Shown: piece by piece, positions 7,663 through 16,827 of the stretch
How the letters are laid out: every line of letters starts with the position of its first letter
Numbering within the stretch: the stretch's first letter is position 1
DNA from: Butyrivibrio sp. M55
GTDB lineage: Bacteria; Bacillota; Clostridia; Lachnospirales; Lachnospiraceae
NCBI RefSeq assembly: GCF_900116865.1
Contig: NZ_FPCD01000001.1
Location: 186,001 to 250,000, forward strand
Direction: 5' to 3'
Length of the DNA: 64,000 nt
Notes under the pieces: generated by a model
Databases searched by the model: none
Seen by the model: only the letters and a program-made list of their open reading frames with translations
What the model was told of the DNA's origin: nothing
Made by a program: the position numbers and the translations under genes

Positions 7663-8531
7663 TGAATGTTTATATGATCATAAGAGTTTTATTATATATT
7701 CTTTTGGCACCTGTTTTAGGTGGTCTGCTTTCGGGAATCGACAGAGTTTTCTCGGCCCGTATGCAGGGAAGACAGGGTCCCCCTCTGTTTCAGCCTTTCT
7801 ATGATGTGTCCAAGCTGATGAGTAAGCAGACAACCGTTGTTAACAGTATTCAGGTGTTGTTTGTTACAAGTTATCTTGTATTTACCATATTTACAGGTGC
7901 GTTGTTTTTTGCCGGCGGAGATATGCTTCTAGTATTCTTTGCGCTTTCTATGTCGGAAGTTGTTATGGTTCTTGCAGCTTTTTCAACAAACGGACCATAC
8001 AGTATAATGGGCGCACAGCGTGAGCTTTTGCAGATGATGTGCTACGAGCCAATGACACTTCTTGTAGCTATCGGCTTCTATTATGCAAACGGAAGCTTCA
8101 TGGTAGATGAACTTGCAAAAGCAGATGTTCCGGCTATTGCGCAGATTCCCGGCTTCTTTATAGGCTTTGTATTTGTGCTTTTGATCAAGCTCAGGAAATC
8201 ACCTTTTGACCTTAGTACTTCACATCATATGCATCAGGAGATGGTAAAGGGTCTTACAACGGATCTTTCCGGTGGAAACCTTGCACTTGTCGAGATCGCA
8301 GAGTGGTATGACGTGGTACTTATGATGGGTATTGTGGGAATGTTCTTTGTTACTTCTGCACCTATCAGTATTCTTGGAGCTGTTATTGCATGTGCTGTTG
8401 TATTTTTCCTGGAGACACTTATCGACAACCTGTTCCCCAGAGTTAAGTACATGACAATGCTCAAGGTTACCTGGTCGGTTATATTGATTTTTGCAGGTAC
8501 AAATTTGCTTATTCTTAATGTGTTGAAATAA
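7662..8531 (+). CDS. echB: Ech hydrogenase subunit B (NuoH-like membrane subunit)
   Basis: The 289-residue membrane protein is homologous to NuoH, the subunit that connects the soluble hydrogenase arm to the ion-pumping arm. Its first cytosolic loop has the family signature: SARMQGRQGPPLFQPFYDV followed by SKLMSK (near residues 28-52). Other conserved parts are SMSEVVMVLAAFSTNGPYS and the acidic-basic loop RKSPFDLSTSHHMHQEMVKG. About eight transmembrane helices are evident. Its ATG overlaps the echA stop (ATGATGA context), so translation is probably coupled. Confidence 0.92.
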   Translation: MNVYMIIRVLLYILLAPVLGGLLSGIDRVFSARMQGRQGPPLFQPFYDVSKLMSKQTTVVNSIQVLFVTSYLVFTIFTGALFFAGGDMLLVFFALSMSEVVMVLAAFSTNGPYSIMGAQRELLQMMCYEPMTLLVAIGFYYANGSFMVDELAKADVPAIAQIPGFFIGFVFVLLIKLRKSPFDLSTSHHMHQEMVKGLTTDLSGGNLALVEIAEWYDVVLMMGIVGMFFVTSAPISILGAVIACAVVFFLETLIDNLFPRVKYMTMLKVTWSVILIFAGTNLLILNVLK

Positions 8532-8547
8532 GAAGAGGGAATGATAT

Positions 8548-9216
8548 ATGAAAATATCTAAATCACCATGGGTGTTACATTATGACGGATCCAGCTGTAA
8601 CGGCTGTGATATAGAAGTTTTGGCTACGATGACTCCTCTTTATGATGTGGAGAGATTCGGAATTATTAATACAGGTAATCCCAAGCATGCAGATGTACTT
8701 TTGCTTACGGGAGGAATGAATGCGCAGACGGCACCTGTTGTAAGACAGCTTTACAACATGATGCCCGATCCAAAGGTTGTTGTTGCGTGCGGAATCTGTG
8801 CATGTGACGGCGGAATCTTCAAGGAATGCTACAACATTTTGGGTGGCGCCGACAAGATCGTTCCGGTTGATGTTTATGTTCCCGGATGTGCAGTAAGACC
8901 CGAGGCTCTTATTCAGGGCGTTGTTAAGGCGGTTGGAATCCTTGAAGAAAAGAAGAAGAAGTTAAAACAGTCACTGAAGGCCGGATATTGTACTGTTGAC
9001 TACAGCAAGATGGCTGTTCATATGACTGAGGAAGATTATAATCCTGCAGATCAGTATGATGCTGTTCTTACGGAAGAGGCGCTCAGAGAACAGGCGGAAG
9101 AGAAAATCAAAGCTTCTGCAAAGCCCGCTCCCAAGCCTGCAGCACCTGCGGCAGCCGCTACACCGGCACCCGCTGCAAAAGCGGCAAATACTGAGAAAGG
9201 AGACGAAAAACAATGA
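8548..9216 (+). CDS. echC: Ech hydrogenase subunit C (small subunit, NuoB-like, proximal FeS cluster)
   Basis: The NuoB-like small subunit carries the single [4Fe-4S] cluster next to the NiFe site. Ligands are visible at Cys17 and Cys20 (SSCNGCD), Cys84 (GICACDGG) and Cys114 (VPGCAVRPE). The NuoB-like fold ends near residue 135. After that the protein continues through a charged linker into an Ala/Pro/Lys-rich tail (roughly residues 175-222), making it 222 residues where EchC homologues I recall are about 140 to 160. The tail keeps the frame and ends in an overlap with echD (ATGA), so it is not an assembly artefact by appearance. GAGGG precedes the ATG. Confidence 0.92.
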   Translation: MKISKSPWVLHYDGSSCNGCDIEVLATMTPLYDVERFGIINTGNPKHADVLLLTGGMNAQTAPVVRQLYNMMPDPKVVVACGICACDGGIFKECYNILGGADKIVPVDVYVPGCAVRPEALIQGVVKAVGILEEKKKKLKQSLKAGYCTVDYSKMAVHMTEEDYNPADQYDAVLTEEALREQAEEKIKASAKPAPKPAAPAAAATPAPAAKAANTEKGDEKQ

Positions 9217-9545
9217 ATACCGAGTTTGTAAATGTTAATCCCGAGAATGTCATTGACGAGTCTCAGAAGCTTAAATTTGCAGGATATCATCTTATGCAGC
9301 AGTGCGCTACAAGAGTTCCGGATGCTTTTGAACTTATTTATACATTCGGAAAAGATCTTGAAGTTAAACAGCTTAAGATAACTCTTCCCGAAGAGAATGA
9401 GATCTCCAGTATCACAAGTATTTTCCCTTGTGCATTCATCTATGAGAATGAGATGCACGATCTCTTCGGAGTTAAGATCAAGATGATAAATATTGACTAT
9501 GAAGGAAAACTCTATCGCACAGCTATAGAGACACCGTTTAAATAA
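9213..9545 (+). CDS. echD: Ech hydrogenase subunit D (NuoC-like)
   Basis: A 110-residue soluble subunit of the NuoC / 30-kDa family, which packs against the large subunit and helps hold the FeS arm. The family motif is seen as ISSITSIFPCAFIYENEMHD followed by LFGVKIKMINIDYEGKLY (residues 69-103). It overlaps the end of echC by four bases, so translation is coupled. Length is normal for EchD, which is shorter than NuoC. Confidence 0.88.
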   Translation: MNTEFVNVNPENVIDESQKLKFAGYHLMQQCATRVPDAFELIYTFGKDLEVKQLKITLPEENEISSITSIFPCAFIYENEMHDLFGVKIKMINIDYEGKLYRTAIETPFK

Positions 9546-9559
9546 TTGGAGGAACTGTA

Positions 9560-10639
9560 ATGTCTAACAGAAGTGTAATCCCATTCGGACCTCAGCATCC
9601 GGTTCTTCCGGAGCCTATTCACTTAGATCTTGTTATGGAAGATGAGAAGGTGGTTGAGGCTATTCCTTCAATCGGATTCATCCACAGAGGTTTGGAGAAA
9701 CTGGTTGATAAAAAAGATTTTAATGAGATGGTATATGTTGCAGAGCGTATCTGCGGTATCTGTTCTTTGGGACACGGTCTTGGTTATTCCGAGGCTGTTG
9801 AGCATATTATGGATATCGAGGTACCTGCTAGAGCCAGATATATGAGAACTATCTGGTCTGAGCTTAGCAGAATTCATTCACATCTTCTCTGGCTCGGACT
9901 TTTGGCAGATGCTTTCGGATTTGAGAGCCTTTATATGGACTGCTGGAGACTCAGAGAGGAAGCTCTCGATATGTTTGAAGAGTCTACGGGCGGACGTGTA
10001 ATCTTCTCAGTTATGAAGGTTGGCGGAATCAGAAGAGATGTCACAGACGATCAGCTCAAAGATTTCGATAACAGAATTTCCAAGATGGAAGAAGATCTTA
10101 AGGCTATTGCAAGACCTTTCCTTGAGGATGCTGCCGTACAGACAAGACTTAAGGGAGTCGGTGTTCTCAGCGCAGAGCAGGCAGATGCTCTCGGATGCAC
10201 CGGACCTTTCCTTAGAGCAAGCGGAATCGTTAGAGATATCAGATCTACCGGATACTGTGCTTACGGTGATGTCAACTTTGAGCCTATCGTAAGCAGCGAA
10301 GGCGATTCTTATGCACGTACATATTGCCGTATACAGGAGATTTTCCAGGCATTTGATATTATTCACCAGCTTATTGCAAAGATGCCTGACGGACCTATCG
10401 AGGCGCCTGTTAAGGGAATGCCAAACGGCGAGTATATGATGAGAATTGAGCAGCCAAGAGGCGAAGCTCTTTACTACGTTAAGGCAAACGGAACCAAGTT
10501 CATTGACAGAATGAGAGTTCGAACACCTACTTTTGCAAACCTTTCAGGTCTCGTAGAGATCCTTAAAGGCTGCGATCTTGCTGATGTTCCGATTCTTGTA
10601 CTTACGATTGATCCTTGTATCAGTTGTACAGAGAGATGA
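9560..10639 (+). CDS. echE: Ech hydrogenase subunit E (NiFe large subunit, NuoD-like)
   Basis: The catalytic large subunit, 359 residues, binds the NiFe(CN)2CO site. Both ligand motifs are intact: RICGICSLGH (Cys65 and Cys68, His72) and the C-terminal DPCISCTER (Cys353 and Cys356). These cysteines distinguish it from NuoD of complex I, which has lost them. The protein stops three residues after the last Cys, so no C-terminal peptide has to be removed; other Ech and CooH large subunits are, as I recall, also unprocessed. GGAGG precedes the ATG. It is followed 37 bases later by echF. Confidence 0.95.
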   Translation: MSNRSVIPFGPQHPVLPEPIHLDLVMEDEKVVEAIPSIGFIHRGLEKLVDKKDFNEMVYVAERICGICSLGHGLGYSEAVEHIMDIEVPARARYMRTIWSELSRIHSHLLWLGLLADAFGFESLYMDCWRLREEALDMFEESTGGRVIFSVMKVGGIRRDVTDDQLKDFDNRISKMEEDLKAIARPFLEDAAVQTRLKGVGVLSAEQADALGCTGPFLRASGIVRDIRSTGYCAYGDVNFEPIVSSEGDSYARTYCRIQEIFQAFDIIHQLIAKMPDGPIEAPVKGMPNGEYMMRIEQPRGEALYYVKANGTKFIDRMRVRTPTFANLSGLVEILKGCDLADVPILVLTIDPCISCTER

Positions 10640-10676
10640 TCGCATTTCGTGAACACAGCACAGATAGGAGATTGAA

Positions 10677-11144
10677 ATGGCATTTGTTAGTTTTAAAAAT
10701 ACAATTATAAAAAACCTTTTTTCAAAGCCATACACCAGAAAAACCGAGAAAGAGTTTCCGGAAGGAACAAGAGGTCATGTCGAGAATGATATGGATCTTT
10801 GTATCCTTTGCGGTCTTTGTTCCATAAAGTGCCCGACTCATGCCATCACGGTTGATAAGGTAGAAAAGACTTGGAATATCAGACCCATGAGCTGCATCCA
10901 GTGCAGATGCTGCGTTGACAGCTGTCCTAAGAAATCTCTTTCTATGGGAACAAGATTCCAGGAGCCCGGCAGTGAGAAGGTTGTAAAATCATTTAAGCAG
11001 TCTGAGAAGGCTATTGCCGCTCAGGAAGCTCTTATGAAGGCTGCAAAAGAAAGAGCTGCTGCCGCAGCCAAGGCAAAGGCTGAGAAGGAAGCTCAGGAGA
11101 AAGCGGCACAGGAAAATACTGCTGAGAAAAAAGAAGACAAATAA
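10677..11144 (+). CDS. echF: Ech hydrogenase subunit F (NuoI-like, two [4Fe-4S] clusters)
   Basis: A polyferredoxin subunit that passes electrons from reduced ferredoxin towards EchC. Two complete cluster motifs are present: Cys42/45/48/52 (CILCGLCSIKCP) and Cys73/76/79/83 (CIQCRCCVDSCP). Residues after about 100 form an Ala/Lys/Glu-rich helical tail (KAAKERAAAAAKAKAEKEA and on to residue 155) that ordinary EchF proteins of about 110-120 residues lack. EchC in this operon has a tail of similar composition. AGGAG precedes the ATG. Confidence 0.93.
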   Translation: MAFVSFKNTIIKNLFSKPYTRKTEKEFPEGTRGHVENDMDLCILCGLCSIKCPTHAITVDKVEKTWNIRPMSCIQCRCCVDSCPKKSLSMGTRFQEPGSEKVVKSFKQSEKAIAAQEALMKAAKERAAAAAKAKAEKEAQEKAAQENTAEKKEDK

Positions 11145-11150
11145 TAAATA

Positions 11151-13499
11151 ATGATACTTTTGATCAAAGTAAAAGGGGCGGTACAAGGCGTTGGCTATCG
11201 CCCCTTTATTGCACAAAAAGCAACTGAATACGGATTAAAAGGCTATGTCAAAAACATAGGAGCAGCTGTAGAAATTCTTGCGGCGGGAGATGAAGATAGG
11301 CTAAGGGCATTTTCTTGTCTCTTAAAGAAGGAATATCCTGCGGGTGCTTTTATTTTAGATGTTGAATTATCGGAAGCTAAGGAGGAGTCTGTAGAGTTCG
11401 AAGATTTTTCAATTGTTGAAAGCGCTGATGTTGATCTTTCCTTTGAACTTCCTGTTTTTCTGCCGGATATAGGTATCTGCGACGATTGTCTTTCTGAGAT
11501 GCTTGATGAGAGTAACGTAAGATTCGGGTATCCTCTGATAAGCTGTGCGTCGTGTGGCCCAAGAATCAGTATAGCGGATGCACTTCCTTACGACAGGGAC
11601 AATACCGCGATGAAGCCTTTTAAGATGTGCCCTGTTTGTGCAAGCGACTACAAGGTAGGAAGACGAAGACATGCACAGACTGTATCGTGCTTTGAGTGCG
11701 GACCTCAGCTTATTCTTGAGTATAAAGAAAACGGAAGGGCTTTTACTGAGGATAAAAAGACTTCTGTTTCTAAAGCAATCGAGCTCCTTCGAAACGGTAA
11801 AATTTTGGGCTTAAAAGGCGTTTCGGGTTATCAGCTTGTCTGTGTACCAAAAGAAGATGTTGCGGCAAAATTACGGGAAATAAAAGGGCGTGAGAGCAAG
11901 CCTTTTGCAATCATGTTCAGTGAGGCTGAGAAAGTAAGAGAATATTGCAAGATAACTCCTTTCGAAGAACAGATCCTTAAGTCATCCGCAAGACCTATTG
12001 TCCTTCTTGATAAGATAAAGGATTTTCCAAAGGAAGTATGCGGAGACAGCGATTATATCGGTGCGTTTCTTCCGTCTGCAGGAATTCACAGGCTTTTGTG
12101 TGATGCGCTCGGACCTCTTATCGTTACGAGTGCTAACAAATCTGGCGATGCGATGGTGATTGATGACTTGGAATTTGATAAAGTCTTCTTTGGGCGCGAT
12201 ATGGTTGACGGCGGTAATGAGAATTACGGAAAACACTGTGTTGACGGCGTTCTTAGACATGAGCGAAGAATAAACATGGCACAGGATGATTCCGTGGTAT
12301 TCGTTCATAAGAATCTTTCGGATAAGCTCACTTCGAATGAAGAATGCCGGGATAATGCAGAAAAAATGTTGTTTATAAGGCGCGCAAGAGGATATGTGCC
12401 GCTTCCGTTTATATTACAGAATACATCGGGATATGATAAGAGCGTTCTTTCACTTGGAGGAGATTTAAAGAGCACTTTTTCTTTTGCCAAAAAAGACAGA
12501 GTGATCACATCGCAGTATATCGGTGACCTTGAGGACTTGGGATGCCTTGAGAACTTTAAAAAATATATAAAAAGATATATGGATCTTTATCATATAAAGC
12601 CGGATATGATCGTCTGCGATCTTCATCCGGGATATCATTCCGCGCAATATGGCAAGAACCTAGCGGATGAAATGGGATTGCCGTTCTATGAAGTTCAGCA
12701 CCATCATGCACATGCGCTTTCTGTAATGGCTGAGAATTCGCTTGAGAGTTGTATCGGTGTTTCTTTTGACGGAACGGGATATGGAACTGACGGAAAAATC
12801 TGGGGCGGAGAGTTTTTACTCTGCAAGAACACAGAATTTGTACGGGCAGGACATCTTTCGTATGTGAAACTGTGCGGAGGTGACAAGGCTTCCGTTAATG
12901 CGGAGCTTGTTAAGTCGTGCTATGAATACGGCAATAATGAAGGAGCTGAAATAGATCCACTTATTAAGGCAGCTCTTTTGAACAATATAAATACATTTGA
13001 GAGCTCGAGTACAGGCAGGCTTTTTGACGGTGTCTGCGCTCTTCTTGAGATAAAAGATCAAAATTCGTATGAAGGCGAATGTGCGATACTTCTTGAAAAT
13101 GCCGCGAGAAGGGGCGTGAATTTGAATAAGCCCTGTATTTCATTTAAGATAGATAGGGCGGGTGATATGCTTATTGCGAATCAGCTCAAGCTTTTTGATG
13201 ATATAGAAACAGCGTACAACAGCGGCAAATATCAAAAAGAAGCCATCGCATATGCTTTTCATGAGGCACTTGCAGGAGCTATCGCCAAAATATGCCGTCT
13301 TATCAGAGATGAGCATAAAGAGAATAATGTATGTATGTCAGGAGGCGTTTTTGCGAACAGGATATTGCTTGAAAAGGCTGCGAGCGCGCTTTCGGAAGAC
13401 GGTTTTAGTGTATATATAAATGAGTTTGTGCCTGCGGGAGATGCGGGAATATCTCTCGGGCAGGCTTATTATGGTTTATTATCGCAGAAAGAGGTGTAA
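11151..13499 (+). CDS. hypF: Carbamoyltransferase HypF
   Basis: HypF uses carbamoyl phosphate and ATP to start synthesis of the cyanide ligands of the NiFe site and passes the carbamoyl group to HypE. The 782 residues show all parts in order: acylphosphatase domain (VKGAVQGVGYRPF, residues 4-16), two zinc fingers (ICDDCLSEM, CASCGPR, CPVCASDY, CFECGP; residues 107-185), a YrdC-like domain (about 200-390) and a Kae1-like domain (HHHAHALSVMAE near 520, FDGTGYGTDGKIWGGE near 543). No Shine-Dalgarno sequence is evident before the ATG, which lies 6 bases after the echF stop, so translation may depend on coupling. It starts the hypF-C-D-E part of the operon. Confidence 0.96.
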   Translation: MILLIKVKGAVQGVGYRPFIAQKATEYGLKGYVKNIGAAVEILAAGDEDRLRAFSCLLKKEYPAGAFILDVELSEAKEESVEFEDFSIVESADVDLSFELPVFLPDIGICDDCLSEMLDESNVRFGYPLISCASCGPRISIADALPYDRDNTAMKPFKMCPVCASDYKVGRRRHAQTVSCFECGPQLILEYKENGRAFTEDKKTSVSKAIELLRNGKILGLKGVSGYQLVCVPKEDVAAKLREIKGRESKPFAIMFSEAEKVREYCKITPFEEQILKSSARPIVLLDKIKDFPKEVCGDSDYIGAFLPSAGIHRLLCDALGPLIVTSANKSGDAMVIDDLEFDKVFFGRDMVDGGNENYGKHCVDGVLRHERRINMAQDDSVVFVHKNLSDKLTSNEECRDNAEKMLFIRRARGYVPLPFILQNTSGYDKSVLSLGGDLKSTFSFAKKDRVITSQYIGDLEDLGCLENFKKYIKRYMDLYHIKPDMIVCDLHPGYHSAQYGKNLADEMGLPFYEVQHHHAHALSVMAENSLESCIGVSFDGTGYGTDGKIWGGEFLLCKNTEFVRAGHLSYVKLCGGDKASVNAELVKSCYEYGNNEGAEIDPLIKAALLNNINTFESSSTGRLFDGVCALLEIKDQNSYEGECAILLENAARRGVNLNKPCISFKIDRAGDMLIANQLKLFDDIETAYNSGKYQKEAIAYAFHEALAGAIAKICRLIRDEHKENNVCMSGGVFANRILLEKAASALSEDGFSVYINEFVPAGDAGISLGQAYYGLLSQKEV

Positions 13500-13502
13500 A
13501 AA

Positions 13503-13721
13503 ATGTGTGTTGCGATACCCGGAAGAGTTATAAGTATGGACGGCACAAAGGCTACCGTTGATTTTAGCGGGAATATTGTTGTTGCCGATGCGGGGCTCGT
13601 TGATACGAAAGTCGGCGACAGAGTTCTTGTCCATGCGGGATGTATCATTCAGACAATGAGTGATGAGCTTGCGGATGAAGTTGAAAGTCTTATGAAAGAA
13701 ATTGAGGATTTAAGTAACTGA
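13503..13721 (+). CDS. hypC: Hydrogenase maturation chaperone HypC
   Basis: A 72-residue HypC/HybG chaperone. It carries the family N-terminus MCVAIPG; Cys2 binds the Fe(CN)2CO unit with HypD and delivers it to the large subunit EchE. It begins 3 bases after hypF and ends 1 base before the hypD ATG, so the three genes are translated as a tight block. Length is slightly below the usual 75 to 95. Confidence 0.95.
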   Translation: MCVAIPGRVISMDGTKATVDFSGNIVVADAGLVDTKVGDRVLVHAGCIIQTMSDELADEVESLMKEIEDLSN

Positions 13722-13722
13722 C

Positions 13723-14769
13723 ATGGCAGGTTTTGATATAAAAAAGATTGCAGAAGAACTGAAAAACTATGACGGAGACGAAGTCCGTATTATGGAAGTT
13801 TGCGGAACTCATACAGCTGCGATATCAGAAAACGGCATTCCATCCATGCTTTCCGACAAGATAAAGCTTATTTCGGGACCCGGATGCCCTGTTTGCGTTA
13901 CTGTGACCGCGGTTATCGATAAGCTTATCGAGCTTTCCATGCGAAGCGATACGGTGGTCCTTACGTTCGGTGATCTTATAAGAGTTAAGGGTACAAGTAT
14001 GTCTCTTGCGGAAGCAAAGGGCGAGGGCGCGCAAGTGAAGATGGTCTATTCGCCAATGGAGACTGTTAAGCTTGCAAAAGAAGATCCGGATCACAACTAT
14101 GTTTTCGCCGCTATCGGATTCGAGACCACAACGCCCGTGTATGCGATGGTCTTGGAAGAGGCTGTAAAAAATAATCTTGATAATCTTAAGCTTCTTACGT
14201 CATTAAAGACTATGCCCGAAGTCATTAGATATGTCGTAAAAAACGGCGGCGGGATCGACGGATTCATTGCTCCCGGGCATGTTGCCACGATTACCGGAAG
14301 CGATATCTACAAAGAGCTTTCTAAGGAACTTGGCATTCCGTTTGTAGTTTCAGGATTTGAGGGCGCACAGCTTCTTTTGACCATATATTCTCTTGTGAAG
14401 ATGAAGGGAAAAGGCGGATTTAAGAACCTGTATAAGAGTGCGGTAAAAGAAGAAGGTAATATCAAGGCAAAAGAAATCATAGAAAAGTATTTTAAAGCTG
14501 CTGATGCATCCTGGAGAGGAATGGGAAAGATTCCGGGTTCCGGCCTTATTCTAAGAGAAGAATACAAGAAATATGACGCGGGAAGCGATATGCTTGATGA
14601 GGATAATATGCCGCCCGGATGCAGGTGCGCGGATGTTCTTGTGGGAAAGATAAAGCCCTGTGATTGTCCGATGTTTGGAAAAAAATGTACGCCCGATACG
14701 GCTCACGGAGCATGCATGGTTTCGACAGAGGGAAGCTGCTACAACTATTTTGTTTCGGGCAGAAGATGA
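13723..14769 (+). CDS. hypD: Hydrogenase formation protein HypD
   Basis: HypD is the FeS scaffold on which, with HypC, the Fe(CN)2CO moiety is built. The 348-residue protein has EVCGTHTAAISENGI, SGPGCPVCVT and FAAIGFETTTP near residues 26-36, 49-58 and 126-136, and the C-terminal cluster ligands in PPGCRCADVL, KPCDCPMFGKKC and HGACMVSTEGSC. All conserved Cys residues are present. The gene follows hypC almost without a gap. A 90-base spacer separates it from hypE. Confidence 0.97.
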   Translation: MAGFDIKKIAEELKNYDGDEVRIMEVCGTHTAAISENGIPSMLSDKIKLISGPGCPVCVTVTAVIDKLIELSMRSDTVVLTFGDLIRVKGTSMSLAEAKGEGAQVKMVYSPMETVKLAKEDPDHNYVFAAIGFETTTPVYAMVLEEAVKNNLDNLKLLTSLKTMPEVIRYVVKNGGGIDGFIAPGHVATITGSDIYKELSKELGIPFVVSGFEGAQLLLTIYSLVKMKGKGGFKNLYKSAVKEEGNIKAKEIIEKYFKAADASWRGMGKIPGSGLILREEYKKYDAGSDMLDEDNMPPGCRCADVLVGKIKPCDCPMFGKKCTPDTAHGACMVSTEGSCYNYFVSGRR

Positions 14770-14859
14770 TTTTTACAGATATAATAATTTCTATCGAATC
14801 AAAATCTTTGCGCTATTATGTGGAGATAAATTATAGATGACTAACGAAAGAGGCACGGT

Positions 14860-15870
14860 ATGAAAGTTACAATGGCTCACGGAAGCGGCGGAGAGTCCAC
14901 TTCCAAGCTTATAAAAGATGTTTTTGCCAAATATTTTAATAACGATATCTTAAATAAACTCGAGGATTCCGCAGTTGTCGGAGGTGCAGCGAGACTTGCG
15001 ATAACAACCGACAGTTTCGTGGTTACTCCCATAGAATTTCCCGGAGGAAATATCGGGAGACTTTCTGTTTGCGGAACGGTAAACGACCTTCTGATGAGCG
15101 GATCTAAGCCCATGTATATAACATGCGGATTTATCCTTGAAGAGGGGCTTGATCTCGATGTCCTTGAGAATCAGGTCAAGGCTCTTTCTGAGTGCGCGAA
15201 AGAGGCCGGGGTTACGATAGTTACGGGCGATACCAAGGTTGTCGAGAACAGAGGCCAAGAAGCGGGACTTATAATCAACACCTCGGGAGTCGGCTTTATT
15301 TCTGATGATGCAGAATCTATAGGGCCTTCTAATCTTCAAGATAACGATATTATTATCCTTTCCGGAAATCTCGGAGACCACCACGCCGCTATTTTGGCTA
15401 AAAGAATGGGAATCGAAAATAATATTAAGTCGGATTCGGCTCCTTTGACGGACGCCGTAAATAATCTTATGGCACAGAAAGTCAGAATCCATGCGATGCG
15501 AGACGTAACAAGAGGCGGACTTGGCACTGTTTTAAATGAGTTTGCGGAGAGCTCTTCCTGTGATATAGAACTTTACGAGGATAAGCTCCCTGTATCTTCT
15601 GAAGTCAAAGATTTCTGCGGACTTCTTGGACTTGATCCGATATATATGGGCAACGAAGGGAAGTTTGTACTTAGCGTTCACCCCGAAGACGCTGACAGAG
15701 CGCTTTCAATAATTCGTAGCTCCCAATACGGCGAAAACGCCGCCATTATCGGCATAGTCAAAAAAAATAATCAGCCTTCCGACATGCATAAAGTGGTGCT
15801 AAATACCAATATAGGCGGAAAAAGAGTGATAGGACTGATGTATGGAGAGGGTCTTCCAAGAATCTGCTAA
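14860..15870 (+). CDS. hypE: Carbamoyl-dehydrating maturation factor HypE
   Basis: HypE dehydrates the carbamoyl group received from HypF to a thiocyanate on its C-terminal Cys, the source of the CN ligands. The 336 residues show the AIR-synthase-like ATPase fold (MAHGSGGESTSKLI at the start, VTGDTKVVENRG near residue 125) and end in PRIC, the required carboxy-terminal cysteine. The preceding 90 bases are AT-rich with TATAAT- and TATTAT-like hexamers but no clear -35 box, so it is probably cotranscribed. It is the last maturation gene; hypA and hypB for nickel delivery are not found in the window. Confidence 0.96.
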   Translation: MKVTMAHGSGGESTSKLIKDVFAKYFNNDILNKLEDSAVVGGAARLAITTDSFVVTPIEFPGGNIGRLSVCGTVNDLLMSGSKPMYITCGFILEEGLDLDVLENQVKALSECAKEAGVTIVTGDTKVVENRGQEAGLIINTSGVGFISDDAESIGPSNLQDNDIIILSGNLGDHHAAILAKRMGIENNIKSDSAPLTDAVNNLMAQKVRIHAMRDVTRGGLGTVLNEFAESSSCDIELYEDKLPVSSEVKDFCGLLGLDPIYMGNEGKFVLSVHPEDADRALSIIRSSQYGENAAIIGIVKKNNQPSDMHKVVLNTNIGGKRVIGLMYGEGLPRIC

Positions 15871-15920
15871 ATGTTGTAAAATAGTTATGCTATGCAGTCG
15901 TATAAACGCGAGGTAGATTA

Positions 15921-16769
15921 ATGGAATTTAAGAGAATTAACAAAGACACCGTCAACTGTATCATCACAGAAGATGATATGGATGAACAGGGAATAAAGCT
16001 TGAAGACCTTTTTGAGAAGAAAAAAGAAGCATTGGATTTTTTACACGATGTAATGCTTAAGGCACAGGAAGAAGTTGACTACAAGCCGACCGGTTCTTTC
16101 ATGCCGCTTCAGATAACTGTTTTACCCGATCATTCGATTTCACTTACTCTTTCTGAAAATGCATCAGCTTCATTTGGGGAAATCTTAAGAAATCTTACAG
16201 AGAAGGCGGGAGTCAATATCCCTAAGAACGTTCTTGAGGACATTGGAGATGCGGTTGATGAGGACAGACTTTCAAGACTTAACGATTATCTCAAGAGTCT
16301 CAAGAATCTGACCAATTCAATGAAGAATATAATAAATAAAGAATCTGTTCCGATAAATGTAAACGGTTCTGCAGATAAGAACAAGAACCTTGCCGACAGT
16401 CTTTCCGTCGGTGCTAAGAGAAAAGCAGAGAACAGGCGTGTTCATAATGAGGAAAACCTTAAGCAGCTTCAGTTCAGTGAATTTGTATTCACATTTGACA
16501 GCTTCATGGAAGTTAAGAAGTTCTGTGCAAAGGCTCCTATGGACAACAATATCTGCAGCACTCTGTACAAGAATGAGGAAACAGGTAAGTATTTCCTTGA
16601 TATCAGAAGAGGTGACGAAGATACCAAGAAGTTTGCATCGCTCTTTACGATGGCTTATGAATTCGGACACTTCCAGTGTTCGGCTCCTCAGGCAATCGCT
16701 TATATCAGAGAGAGCTATGATTGTATAATCAGAGAGAATGCGATCGAGCATCTGGCACAGATGTTTTAA
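15921..16769 (+). CDS. mecA: Adaptor protein MecA (ClpC adaptor)
   Basis: MecA-family proteins bring substrates to the ClpC/ClpP protease. The N-terminal substrate-binding region is recognisable: MEFKRINKDTVNCIITEDDM, then EQGIKLEDLFEKKKEALDF and SFMPLQITVLPDHSISLTLS. The C-terminal domain (about 195-282: FSEFVFTFDSFMEV onward) matches the ClpC-binding half and ends IEHLAQMF. The 282-residue length is longer than Bacillus MecA (about 218) because of a Lys/Asp-rich linker at about 95-190. GAGGT precedes the ATG. A terminator follows. Confidence 0.85.
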   Translation: MEFKRINKDTVNCIITEDDMDEQGIKLEDLFEKKKEALDFLHDVMLKAQEEVDYKPTGSFMPLQITVLPDHSISLTLSENASASFGEILRNLTEKAGVNIPKNVLEDIGDAVDEDRLSRLNDYLKSLKNLTNSMKNIINKESVPINVNGSADKNKNLADSLSVGAKRKAENRRVHNEENLKQLQFSEFVFTFDSFMEVKKFCAKAPMDNNICSTLYKNEETGKYFLDIRRGDEDTKKFASLFTMAYEFGHFQCSAPQAIAYIRESYDCIIRENAIEHLAQMF

Positions 16770-16783
16770 AGAATAAAAAATAG

Positions 16784-16817
16784 AAAGAGTTGCTTAAATC
16801 GGCAGCTCTTTATTTTT
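16784..16817 (+). terminator. Rho-independent terminator after mecA
   Basis: AAAGAGTTGC (16784-16793) pairs with GCAGCTCTTT (16802-16811, one G-T pair) and is followed by ATTTTTT. The ribosome site of the next gene follows directly. Confidence 0.75.
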
Positions 16818-16827
16818 TGAGGTAAAG

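Noticed and set aside
5737-11144. Reading the NuoL/H/B/C/D/I-like genes as a small complex I
   Set aside because: EchE keeps both Cys-x2-Cys NiFe motifs, there are only six subunits in the ech order, and hyp maturation genes follow directly.
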